DNA from: Bradyrhizobium sp. CB2312
GTDB lineage: Bacteria; Pseudomonadota; Alphaproteobacteria; Rhizobiales; Xanthobacteraceae
Direction of reading: 5' to 3'
Length of the DNA: 64,000 nucleotides
Assembly: GCF_029714425.1 (NCBI RefSeq)
Contig: NZ_CP121668.1
Span: forward strand, 9,569,501-9,633,500
Shown: positions 15,744 through 23,005 of the stretch, in pieces
Numbering within the stretch: the first letter of the stretch is position 1
Layout: each line of letters begins with the position of its first letter
The notes under the pieces: generated by a model
What the model saw: the letters and a program-made list of their open reading frames with translations, nothing else
What the model was told of the DNA's origin: nothing
Databases searched by the model: none
Made by a program: the position numbers and the translations under genes

Positions 15744-16718
15744 ATGGCCGACGCGACCACCAGCACCGACATCCGCCTTCGTGAAGGCTCCTCGATCGCG
15801 CAGCGGCTGGTCATGGCCGGCTCTGCCGCCGCCGTCGCGCTGTGCTTCACGCCGGGCCTGTTCACGCACGACGTGCTGGAGGTGATCATCTCGGTGGTCG
15901 CGCTGCTCGTGGGAACAGGGTTCGTCGTCGGCATCATGATGGCGCCGGCGGTGGTGTGGATCATCACCCCGAACGAGATCTTGATCGGAAAGCAGCGTCC
16001 GTTCGGAAAGCTCCAGACGCGGGTTGTCGGCAAGGACAACATCAGCGGACTGCAAGTTCCCGGCAGCAAGCGGGTGAAGGCCCGCTTTCAGCTCGTCTTC
16101 ACGCTCGCTTCGGGCGAGCGCCTGACCTCCCCGCCGATCTCCGACGTCACGCATGTGCACGACACCGTGACGCGGATCGCCACGCAGTTCGACGTCCCCA
16201 ATGTCGAGGCACCTCGCAATCCGCTCGATGCCAGCAATCCCGAGATGCATCTCGGCGAGCCGCTCGAGGCGTTTTCCGTGCGGGACATCAGGATCGTTGC
16301 GCTGATCGCGGTCGCACTGTCCGCCGTGCCCTACGCCTACAAGCTCTGGCGCGGATGGCCGCCCAGCCACGTCGATATCCTGCTGCTGCCGCTCGGCGCG
16401 CTCGCGGCGTTCGCCGTGCACCGCTACGCCAATCTCGTGACCGGCGCGTTCTGGATCATCCGCGAGAGCGATATCCGCGTCGAACGCTTATGGGGCGACG
16501 GCACGCCACGCGTGGACCATATCGAGGGGTGCGACGTGAAGACGATCAGCGTCGACCGCCGCGGCCGGTCCGAGGACGAGCACTGCATCGTCACGATCCG
16601 GTTGCGCTCGGGACGACGGTTTCGCAGCCCCCGCATCGGCTCGCGGCTCGAGGCCCGCGCGGTCGGGGCCGAGATCGTGCGGCGGCTCGGGATCGCGGCG
16701 GAGAGTAGTAAGATTTAA
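15744..16718 (+). CDS. internally duplicated membrane protein with two PH-like beta domains
   Basis: 324 residues, start ATG at 15744 (MADATTSTDI); the in-frame ATG at 15681 lies upstream of the palindrome and has no ribosome site. It seems to be two tandem units, each with two membrane helices then a beta-rich soluble domain: helices at about 22-40 and 44-70, beta domain 71-150; helices at about 183-200 and 208-228, beta domain 236-315. The beta domains both open WII (VWIITPNEIL and FWIIRESDIR) and both contain a LASGERLTSP/LRSGRRFRSP hairpin. This is like bacterial PH (YdbT/DUF304-type) domains anchored behind helices. Function unknown; a membrane or envelope scaffold is the most that can be suggested. 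Confidence 0.7.
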   Translation: MADATTSTDIRLREGSSIAQRLVMAGSAAAVALCFTPGLFTHDVLEVIISVVALLVGTGFVVGIMMAPAVVWIITPNEILIGKQRPFGKLQTRVVGKDNISGLQVPGSKRVKARFQLVFTLASGERLTSPPISDVTHVHDTVTRIATQFDVPNVEAPRNPLDASNPEMHLGEPLEAFSVRDIRIVALIAVALSAVPYAYKLWRGWPPSHVDILLLPLGALAAFAVHRYANLVTGAFWIIRESDIRVERLWGDGTPRVDHIEGCDVKTISVDRRGRSEDEHCIVTIRLRSGRRFRSPRIGSRLEARAVGAEIVRRLGIAAESSKI

Positions 16719-16755
16719 TATCCCGCTGGCGATCGAAGCGTCGCGGTCTCCACAT

Positions 16756-16841
16756 CGTCATGGCCGGGCTTGTCCCGGCCATCCACGCCTTAATGCGCAG
16801 TACGAAGAACGTGGATGCCCGGGACAAGCCCGGGCATGACG
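16756..16841. repeat. palindromic intergenic repeat, family D, copy 1
   Basis: Inverted repeat from CGTCATGGCCGGGCTTGTC to GACAAGCCCGGGCATGACG, with inner arms ending in GTGGATG. Copies 2 and 3 are at 18800-18883 and 24250-24371. The rest of the 331-base gap 16719-17049 shows no gene; the L,D-transpeptidase promoter should lie in 16860-17030. Confidence 0.85.
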
Positions 16842-17049
16842 CCCCCTAATTTCGGCCGCCTGCCCGACGAGGGTGTCGCTGATACTGCTTTTCGCGCCAT
16901 CCCCTGTTTGTGGCATTGCCCGCGGCCCGTCAAAAAACCATAGGTATTCTCGTGACATACCAGCCGCGCGCCATCAACTTGCCATGAACATGCCCCTGAG
17001 ATTTGATGTATTCGAACGATTTGCGCTGTGGCAGCGGGGAGAGCTTCAC

Positions 17050-17643
17050 ATGACCGATTTTCGTCGCCTGACCGGGATGTTCTTGGCTGCGATGGGACTG
17101 ATCCTGTCCGCGCCGCAGGCCTTCGCCCAGCAGCCGGACCGCGGCGACGAGCCGGGCCTGATCGCCGATGAGAGCTACCAGCTCGATCCGGAATGGCAGA
17201 AGCAGGTGGTCTATTTCCGCACCACCGAAGCGCCGGGCACGATCATCGTCTCGACCGCCGAGCGTCACCTTTACCTGGTGCAGCCGGGCGGGCGCGCGAT
17301 CCGCTACGGCATCGGCGTCGGCCGCGATGGTTTCCAGTGGCAAGGGCTGGTGACCATCACCAACAAGAAGGAATGGCCGGACTGGACGCCACCCCCGGAG
17401 ATGATCCAGCGCCAGCCCTATCTGCCGCGCTTCATGGCCGGTGGCCCCGGCAATCCGTTAGGGGCCCGCGCGATGTATCTCGGCACCACCGTCTACCGCA
17501 TCCACGGCACCAACCGCCCCGACACGATCGGCACCAAGGTGTCGTCGGGCTGCTTCCGTCTCGTCAACAACGACGTCGCCGATCTCTACGAGCGCGTGCC
17601 TGTCGGCACCAAGGTCGTCATCCGGCAGAAGCCCGAGCTCTAA
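17050..17643 (+). CDS. periplasmic L,D-transpeptidase (YkuD domain)
   Basis: 197 residues, ATG at 17050 after GGGGAGAG. A Sec signal (MFLAAMGLILSAPQAFA) cleaves before QQPDRG. The YkuD domain spans about 65-195 with PGTIIVSTAERHLYLV at its start and the catalytic motif HGTN...GTKVSSGCFRLVN, His152 and Cys168. Such enzymes make 3-3 cross-links in peptidoglycan or attach proteins to it. Rhizobiales use 3-3 cross-links heavily and carry many paralogues, so the specific role is open. It is followed at 17656 by a perfect palindrome, which may end the transcript. Confidence 0.93.
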   Translation: MTDFRRLTGMFLAAMGLILSAPQAFAQQPDRGDEPGLIADESYQLDPEWQKQVVYFRTTEAPGTIIVSTAERHLYLVQPGGRAIRYGIGVGRDGFQWQGLVTITNKKEWPDWTPPPEMIQRQPYLPRFMAGGPGNPLGARAMYLGTTVYRIHGTNRPDTIGTKVSSGCFRLVNNDVADLYERVPVGTKVVIRQKPEL

Positions 17644-17655
17644 GGGTTATGGTTC

Positions 17656-17680
17656 GAGCATGATCCTGCGGATCATGCTC
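17656..17680. repeat. perfect palindrome, half of the family F double-hairpin element
   Basis: GAGCATGATC-CTGCG-GATCATGCTC, 10-base arms, 12 bases after the L,D-transpeptidase stop. The same GAGCATGATC...GATCATGCTC pair forms the second hairpin of the longer elements at 29932-30015, 31516-31620 and 44874-44966. No T run follows. Confidence 0.85.
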
Positions 17681-17730
17681 TGCCCCCTCCCCAAACCTCC
17701 TTTTCCCGATTATTTCGAGAGAGAGACATC

Positions 17731-18768
17731 ATGCGCACATTTCGAGGCGGCCTGCTGATCGGGCTCGCGGTCGCCGTGCTGGTCGCCGTTCTGGCCATCA
17801 TCTATGAATTCTACGACACCCGCACCCTGAAGCGCACTGTGCGCCGCGGCGAGGTGCTGTGCGGCGTCAACAAGGGCCTGCCGGGCTTCTCGATCCCCGA
17901 CGACAAGGGCAACTGGACCGGCTTCGACGTCGATTTCTGCCGCGCCGTCGCTGCCGCGATCTTCAACGACCCGAGCAAGGCCAAGTTCGTGCCGCTCGAC
18001 GCCAGCGAGCGCTTCAAGGAATTGCAGAGCCGGAAGGTGGACATCCTCTCGCGCAACTCGACCTGGAGCATGGCGCGCGAGCTCGACTACGACCTCTATT
18101 TCCCCGCGGTCGCCTATTACGACGGCGCAGGCTTCATGCTGCCGCGCTCGCGCAACAAGGAGACCGCGCTGGACCTGACCGGCAGCAAGGTCTGCGTGCA
18201 GGCCGGCACCACCACCGCGCTCAACGTCTCCGATTACTTCCGTGCCAACAACATGAAGTATGAAGAGGTGAAGTTCGACAAGCTCGACGACGTGGTGAAG
18301 GCCTACGACACCGGCAAGTGCGACACGCTCTCGGCCGACGTCTCCCAGCTCTATGCGCTCCGGCTGAACCTGTCGAAGCCCGGCGACCACATGATCCTGC
18401 CGGACATGATCTCCAAGGAGCCGCTCGCCCCCGTCGTGCGCCAGCGCGACGACGACTGGATGATGATCGTGAAGTGGACGCTCTACGCCATGATCAACGC
18501 CGAGGAGCTCGGCGTGTCCTCCGAGAACATCGACGAGGCGCTGAAGTCGAAGAAACCCGAGGTAATGCGCCTCGTCGGCACCGAGGGCAATTACGGCGAG
18601 CAGCTCGGCCTCACTAAGGACTGGGTGGTCCGCATCATCCGCAACGTCGGCAATTACGGCGAGATGTACGAGCGCAACATCGGCGAGAAGTCGAAGCTGA
18701 AGATCCCGCGCGGCATGAACCAGCTGTGGAACGCGGGTGGCGTGCAGTACGCGCCGCCGATGCGGTAG
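17731..18768 (+). CDS. AapJ/BztA-like general L-amino acid binding protein with an N-terminal membrane anchor
   Basis: 345 residues. SBP family 3 signature: LCGVNKGLPGFSIPDDKGN, WTGFDVDFCRAVAAAIF, VPLDASERFKELQSRKVDIL, TGSKVCVQAGTTTALN and GNYGEMYERNIG, all close to AapJ of Rhizobium, receptor of the general L-amino acid permease. The N-terminus (GGLLIGLAVAVLVAVLAIIYEF) is a hydrophobic helix without an AXA cleavage site and runs straight into YDTRTLKRTVRRGE, so the protein may stay tethered to the inner membrane. No aapQ, aapM or aapP is adjacent. It probably lends its ligand to a permease encoded elsewhere or acts as a receptor of another kind. Confidence 0.88.
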   Translation: MRTFRGGLLIGLAVAVLVAVLAIIYEFYDTRTLKRTVRRGEVLCGVNKGLPGFSIPDDKGNWTGFDVDFCRAVAAAIFNDPSKAKFVPLDASERFKELQSRKVDILSRNSTWSMARELDYDLYFPAVAYYDGAGFMLPRSRNKETALDLTGSKVCVQAGTTTALNVSDYFRANNMKYEEVKFDKLDDVVKAYDTGKCDTLSADVSQLYALRLNLSKPGDHMILPDMISKEPLAPVVRQRDDDWMMIVKWTLYAMINAEELGVSSENIDEALKSKKPEVMRLVGTEGNYGEQLGLTKDWVVRIIRNVGNYGEMYERNIGEKSKLKIPRGMNQLWNAGGVQYAPPMR

Positions 18769-18799
18769 GACGGTCTGACCACCGTCAGCCACTATCCAT

Positions 18800-18883
18800 C
18801 GTCATGCCCGGGCTTGTCCCGGGCATCCACGTTTTCAGAGCACCGCAAGAACGTGGATGGCCGGGACAAGCCCGGCCATGACG
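18800..18883. repeat. palindromic intergenic repeat, family D, copy 2
   Basis: CGTCATGCCCGGGCTTGTC ... GACAAGCCCGGCCATGACG, 84 bases, with inner ATCCACG/CGTGGAT arms. First of three different palindromic elements in a row between 18769 and 19142. Confidence 0.85.
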
Positions 18884-18916
18884 AGTTTGGGGCGAGCGCC
18901 ATCCACAATCTCAACT

Positions 18917-19019
18917 GTCATCGCCCGCGCAAGCGGGCGATCCAGTATTCCAGAGACGTCAATCGTAGACGGAGAGGCCGCGGCGTACTGGGTCGCCCGG
19001 TCAAGCCGGGCGACGACAG
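18917..19019. repeat. palindromic intergenic repeat, family H
   Basis: Left arm TCATCGCCCGCGCAAGCGGG, right arm CCGGTCAAGCCGGGCGACGA, with inner CCAGTA/TACTGG. A related single arm (TCATTCCCCGCGAAAGCGGG, then AATCCAGTA) lies near 33907 before the persulfide dioxygenase gene. Confidence 0.8.
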
Positions 19020-19052
19020 TGCGTGTGCGGCGCGATGGCAGCGCCTCAGTCC

Positions 19053-19138
19053 GTAGCCCGGATGGAGCGCAGCGCAATCCGGGAGCTGTCTCACCGCGGG
19101 AATAGAACCCGGATTTCGCTGCGCTCCATCCGGGCTAC
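19053..19138. repeat. palindromic intergenic repeat, family G
   Basis: GTAGCCCGGATGGAGCGCAG ... CTGCGCTCCATCCGGGCTAC with nearly perfect arms. It ends five bases from the stop codon of the acyl-CoA dehydrogenase on the minus strand, so it is at the 3' end of that transcript and of the AapJ-like gene coming from the other side. Confidence 0.85.
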
Positions 19139-19142
19139 AAAA

Positions 19143-20282
19143 TCAATACCCCCGCACCCGGGCCAGCTGCTCGGTGTGGTAGTTGGCGTCGCCGAACAAT
19201 TCTTCGCACACCCGTGCGCGCTTCATGAAGAAGCCGATGTCGAACTGGTCGGTCATGCCCATGCCGCCGTGCATCTGCACGCCCTCCTGCACCGCGCGGG
19301 TGGCGGTGGTGCCGGCGCGCGCCTTGGCGACGGCGACGGCTGATGCAGCCTTGGTAACGTCGGCATCCAGCGCCTGCAGTGCCTTCATCGTGGCGGCGCG
19401 GGTGATCTCGATGTCGACATAGAGCTCGGCGGCGCGGTGCTGCAGCGCCTGGAATTCGCCGATCAGCTTGCCGAACTGCTTTCGGTTCTTGAGGTACTCG
19501 ACGGTGCGGCCAAACACTTCGTCGCTCAAGCCCACCATTTCGGCGGCGACCGCGCCGCGGCCGATATCGAGCACGCCGTCGAGCAGGCCAGCGCCCTGAT
19601 CGACCTCGCCGAGCACGCTGTCGGCGTTCACCTCGATATTGGCGAACTCGATCCGCGCCGCGTTGTGGGCGTCGACCATGATGGTGCGCTCGATCGAGAT
19701 GCCCTTGGCCTTGGGGTTGACCAGGAACAGCGTCAGGCCTTCCCGATCGCCGGCCGAGCCGGCGGTGCGCGCGGCGACGATCAGGAGATCAGCGACGTGG
19801 CCGTCAACCACCAGCGCCTTGGCGCCGGAAAGCTTGAAACCGTTGCCAGCGCGCACGGCCTGTAGGTTGGTCTGGAGCGGGCGGTGCTTGGCGCCCTCGT
19901 CGATCGCGAGTGTCGCGAGCAGCGAGCCGTTCGCGATCTTCGGCAAATAGTCCGACTTCTGCGCGGCATTGCCGCCGCGGTTCAGCGCTGAGGTCGCGAC
20001 CACGCTGGTGGCGAGGAACGGCGACGGCATCAAGGTGCGGCCGATCTCCTCCATGACGATTCCGGCCTCCATGACGCCGAGGCCAGAGCCGCCGAACTCT
20101 TCCGGCACCAAGAGGCCGGCAAAGCCCATCTCGGCAAAGGAGTGCCACAGCTCCTTGGCGAAGCCGGTGGGATCCTTGGAGTCGCGCAAAGATCGCAGGT
20201 GCGACACCGGCGCCTTGTCGCTGATCAGCCCGCGCGCGGAGTCGCGGAGCATGGATTGTTCTTCGGTGAGGACGAGGGCCAT
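19143..20282 (-). CDS. acyl-CoA dehydrogenase, smaller subunit of a likely heteromeric pair
   Basis: 379 residues, ATG at 20282 (MALVLTEEQSMLRDSARG). FAD-dependent dehydrogenation of an acyl-CoA. Three-domain family features: an N-terminal helical domain, a middle beta domain with GLLVPEEFGGSGLG and GAKALVVDGHVADL, and a C-terminal helical domain with EYLKNRKQFGKLIGEFQALQH (split) and HGGMGMTDQFDI. Where most single-chain enzymes have YEGTSQI near the end this one has LFGDANYHTEQL, so the usual catalytic Glu is missing. It follows a second acyl-CoA dehydrogenase gene on the same strand, and such paired enzymes often form alpha2-beta2 tetramers with one active site per pair. Substrate unknown. 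Confidence 0.9.
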   Translation of the reverse strand: MALVLTEEQSMLRDSARGLISDKAPVSHLRSLRDSKDPTGFAKELWHSFAEMGFAGLLVPEEFGGSGLGVMEAGIVMEEIGRTLMPSPFLATSVVATSALNRGGNAAQKSDYLPKIANGSLLATLAIDEGAKHRPLQTNLQAVRAGNGFKLSGAKALVVDGHVADLLIVAARTAGSAGDREGLTLFLVNPKAKGISIERTIMVDAHNAARIEFANIEVNADSVLGEVDQGAGLLDGVLDIGRGAVAAEMVGLSDEVFGRTVEYLKNRKQFGKLIGEFQALQHRAAELYVDIEITRAATMKALQALDADVTKAASAVAVAKARAGTTATRAVQEGVQMHGGMGMTDQFDIGFFMKRARVCEELFGDANYHTEQLARVRGY

Positions 20283-20310
20283 GTGCTTGCTTCCGATTCG
20301 AAATCTATCT

Positions 20311-20413
20311 GTCGTCGTCATTCCGGGATGGCCCGAAGGGCCAGGCCCGGAATCCATAACCACGATCGGGAGTATGGATTCCGGGCTCGCGCTGCGCGCG
20401 CCCCGGAATGACG
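20311..20413. repeat. mosaic intergenic repeat, family C, diverged copy
   Basis: GTCGTCGTCATTCCGGGATG ... CGCCCCGGAATGACGG with an inner block AATCCATAACCACGATCGGG. It lies between the two acyl-CoA dehydrogenase genes, inside what would otherwise be one operon. Confidence 0.8.
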
Positions 20414-20429
20414 GGTGGTGAGAGCGTGC

Positions 20430-21629
20430 TCACGCCCCCGGCAAATCCAGGATACGCTTGGCGACGATGCCGAGCATGACCTCGGACGTGCCGCCCTCGA
20501 TCGAATTCGCCTTGGTGCGCAGCCAGGCGCGCGGGCGGGCGCCTTGCTTGGAGCGCTCGCTCTCCCATTCCAGCGCATCGACGCCGCCGGCCGACATCAG
20601 GATCTCGTAGCGGCGCTTGTTGAGCTCGGTGCCGTAATATTTCATCGCGGAGGAGAACGCTGGATGCGCCTGCCCGGCCTTGGCGAGATCGACCGCGCGC
20701 TCCGCGCAAGCCGCAAGCGCGGCTTCATCCACGTCGAACGTTGCGATCTGCCCGCGCAGCATCGCATCGTCGAGCTTGCCTTGCGCGTCGGAGCCGACCG
20801 AGTCGGCTGCGATCTGGCCGAGCGGACGGCCGACGCCGCGCTCGCCCATGCCGGAGATCATCGCGCGCTCGTGCTGCAGCAGATATTTTGCGACGTCCCA
20901 GCCGCGGTTGACGGTGCCGACCACATGCGACTTCGGCACGCGGACGCCGTCGAAGAAGGTTTCGCAGAACGGCGAATAGCCGGAGATCAAGAGGATCGGC
21001 TTGGTCGTCACGCCCTTCGAGGTCATGTCGAACAGGATGAAGCTGATGCCGTCGTGCTTCTTGGCCGCGGGATCGGTGCGGACGAGGCAGAAGATCCAGT
21101 CGGCGTAATTGGCGTAGGACGTCCAGATCTTCGAGCCCGTGATGACGAAATCGTCGCCGTCGCTCTCAGCGCGGGTCTGGAGCGAGGCGAGATCGGAGCC
21201 GGCGTTGGGCTCGGAATAGCCCTGGCACCAGCGGATCTCGCCCGCCGCGATTTTTGGCAGATGCTCCTGCTTCTGCGCGTCATTGCCGTATTTCAGCAGA
21301 GCGGGTCCGAGCATCCAGATGCCGAAGCTCGACAGCGGCGGGCGCGCGCCCATCTTGGCCATCTCGGCGCGCAGCACCTTGTGCTCGGCGGCGCTGAGGC
21401 CACCGCCGCCATACTGCTTCGGCCAATCCGGCACGGTCCAACCCTTGTCGCGCATGCGCTCGAACCAGATGCGCTGCGGTTCGGACGAGAACTTTGCGTT
21501 GCGGCCGCCCCAAAACACATCGGTGTCCGACGTCACGGGCTTGCGCATCTCCGGCGGGCAATTGGCTTCCAGCCAGGCGCGCGTCTCGTTGCGGAATTTT
21601 TCGAGATCGGCGTTTTCAGTGTCGCTCAT
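20430..21629 (-). CDS. acyl-CoA dehydrogenase, larger subunit of a likely heteromeric pair
   Basis: 399 residues from the ATG at 21629 (MSDTENADLEKF); a TTG at 21644 would add five. Family features: WTVPDWPKQYGGGGLSAAEH, GYSEPNAGSDLASLQTRAE, VITGSKIWTSYANYADW (FAD and substrate region), and the C-terminal NSIEGGTSEVMLGIVAKRIL. The last motif is the GGTSE form, as in paired steroid- or side-chain-degrading enzymes and unlike the YEGT form of single-chain enzymes. The gene precedes 19143-20282 by 147 bases that hold a repeat. It diverges from a carboxymuconolactone decarboxylase-family gene at 21766 across a 136-base promoter region, which may be a shared catabolic unit. Confidence 0.9.
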   Translation of the reverse strand: MSDTENADLEKFRNETRAWLEANCPPEMRKPVTSDTDVFWGGRNAKFSSEPQRIWFERMRDKGWTVPDWPKQYGGGGLSAAEHKVLRAEMAKMGARPPLSSFGIWMLGPALLKYGNDAQKQEHLPKIAAGEIRWCQGYSEPNAGSDLASLQTRAESDGDDFVITGSKIWTSYANYADWIFCLVRTDPAAKKHDGISFILFDMTSKGVTTKPILLISGYSPFCETFFDGVRVPKSHVVGTVNRGWDVAKYLLQHERAMISGMGERGVGRPLGQIAADSVGSDAQGKLDDAMLRGQIATFDVDEAALAACAERAVDLAKAGQAHPAFSSAMKYYGTELNKRRYEILMSAGGVDALEWESERSKQGARPRAWLRTKANSIEGGTSEVMLGIVAKRILDLPGA

Positions 21630-21765
21630 GGTCGTTTCCATCAATCAAAATCGACTTGTTGGCGGCGACTCTGGGCCATCGCACCGTGGAATTCAACCAC
21701 TTCCGCAGCCGCATTCCGCTATAGTCGCGGCCACGACGGTGCTTGAAAACAAAGAGGAAACGAGA

Positions 21766-22311
21766 ATGCGCCTGAAGCTTCTTTCGCCTGGCGAAATGAA
21801 CGAGAGCCAGCGGCAGACCTATGACGAGTCGATTGCCGGCAAGCGCGGCAAGCCGCCGGCGCCGATGATGGCCTGGCTCAACAGCCCGGAGATGGCGCGC
21901 CATGCGACGCGGCTCGGCGAAGTGCTGCGCTTCGATACGATCTTTCCGGCAAAACTCTCGGAGATCGCCATCCTGGTGACGGCACGGCACTGGACCGCGC
22001 ATTACGAATGGTATGCGCATAAGCGCCTCGCGCTTGCGGGCGGCATGGACCTAGAGATCATCGACGCGATCCGCGACCGCCGCACGCCCGAGTTCGACGA
22101 TCCCAAGGCTAAGATGATCTACGACCTCGCGAAGTCGCTGCATGAGGGTCACGGCGTCGAGAAGGGCCTCTATGATGAGGCGGTGAAGCTGCTCAGCGAG
22201 CGCGGCGTGGTCGAGGTGATCGGGCTGTGCGGCTATTACACCATGGTGTCGATGACGCTGAACACGTTCGAGTTCGAGCTGCCCGACGGCGAGGTGCCGG
22301 AGCTCTCATAG
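21766..22311 (+). CDS. carboxymuconolactone decarboxylase (CMD/AhpD-fold) family protein
   Basis: 181 residues, ATG at 21766 after GAGGAAACG. All-helical AhpD-like fold with the segment TARHWTAHYEWYAHKRLALAGG. The Cys-x-x-Cys of true AhpD peroxidase partners is absent and Glu/His of the decarboxylase-like group are present (H, E and H in this segment). A second helical pair is in GLCGYYTMVSMTLNTFE. Family members either decarboxylate 4-carboxymuconolactone or have unknown roles; the N-terminal SPGEMNESQRQTYDE is typical of the uncharacterised group. Divergence from the acyl-CoA dehydrogenase pair hints at aromatic or branched-acid breakdown. Confidence 0.85.
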   Translation: MRLKLLSPGEMNESQRQTYDESIAGKRGKPPAPMMAWLNSPEMARHATRLGEVLRFDTIFPAKLSEIAILVTARHWTAHYEWYAHKRLALAGGMDLEIIDAIRDRRTPEFDDPKAKMIYDLAKSLHEGHGVEKGLYDEAVKLLSERGVVEVIGLCGYYTMVSMTLNTFEFELPDGEVPELS

Positions 22312-22401
22312 TTTCGCATCCGGAAACGATGGGTTTCAGGATGCGCTGGTAGCGCCGTCCCGAAGCCGGGCCTATGTGGAGTTCAGAAACGGAGCAGCCA
22401 C

Positions 22402-22896
22402 ATGTCGCAAACATCCGCCGTCGCCGCCGGCACCCGGATCGGCCACGTCCACCTCAAGGTCGCCGATCTCGAGCGCGCGCTCGGCTTCTATTGCGGCGTG
22501 CTCGGCTTCGAGCTGATGCAGCGCATGGGCTCCGGCGCGGCGTTCATCTCGGCGGGCGGCTATCATCACCACATCGGGCTCAACACCTGGGAGAGCAAGG
22601 GCGGCTCGCCGCCGCCGCCGGGCACGACCGGATTGTTTCACACCGCGATCCTCTATCCGACCCGCCCGGCGCTGGCGGATGCGCTGCACCGGGTGCTCTC
22701 GGCCGGCATCGCGCTGGACGGCGCCAGCGACCACGGCGTCAGCGAGGCGCTGTATTTGCGCGACCCGGACCAGAATGGCGTGGAGCTGTATTGGGACAAG
22801 CCCAGCGAGCAATGGCCGTTCGGGCCGGATGGGAAGCTCGCGATGTTTACCAAGCGGCTGGATGTGGAGGACCTCTTGAGGCAACGCGAAGCGTGA
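22402..22896 (+). CDS. VOC-superfamily metalloprotein (glyoxalase/extradiol dioxygenase fold)
   Basis: 164 residues, ATG at 22402 after GGAG at a longer spacing. A pair of beta-alpha-beta-beta-beta units. Metal ligands fit His in GHVHLKVAD, His in LFHTAILYP and Glu in GVELYWDKP, the pattern of the catechol-2,3-dioxygenase-like CatE group. The N-terminal module carries GFYCGVLGFELM, the standard VOC signature. It may be a small dioxygenase or glyoxalase; the substrate is unknown. The gene follows the CMD-family gene by 90 bases in the same direction and may belong to the same unit. A family E repeat begins 21 bases after its stop. Confidence 0.88.
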   Translation: MSQTSAVAAGTRIGHVHLKVADLERALGFYCGVLGFELMQRMGSGAAFISAGGYHHHIGLNTWESKGGSPPPPGTTGLFHTAILYPTRPALADALHRVLSAGIALDGASDHGVSEALYLRDPDQNGVELYWDKPSEQWPFGPDGKLAMFTKRLDVEDLLRQREA

Positions 22897-22916
22897 TCTT
22901 GTAGGGGCACGATCTC

Positions 22917-23005
22917 GTAGGGTGGGCAAAGCGAAGCGTGCCCACCAATCTCGCGATATAGATACAGGTGGTGGGCACGGCGCTGTGCGCCTTTGCCCAC
23001 CCTAC
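22917..23005. repeat. palindromic intergenic repeat, family E, copy 1
   Basis: GTAGGGTGGGCAAAGCGAAG ... GCGCCTTTGCCCACCCTAC, 89 bases. Its right end overlaps the stop codon (TAG, read on the minus strand at 23002-23004) of the convergent MFS gene, so the element's terminal GTAG provides the stop. Copy 2 is at 61431-61521. Confidence 0.88.

Noticed and set aside
19143..21629. Paired acyl-CoA dehydrogenases considered as pimeloyl-CoA dehydrogenase PimC/PimD
   Set aside because: The N-terminal sequences do not match what I recall of PimC/PimD and no other pim gene is adjacent, so the substrate is left open.
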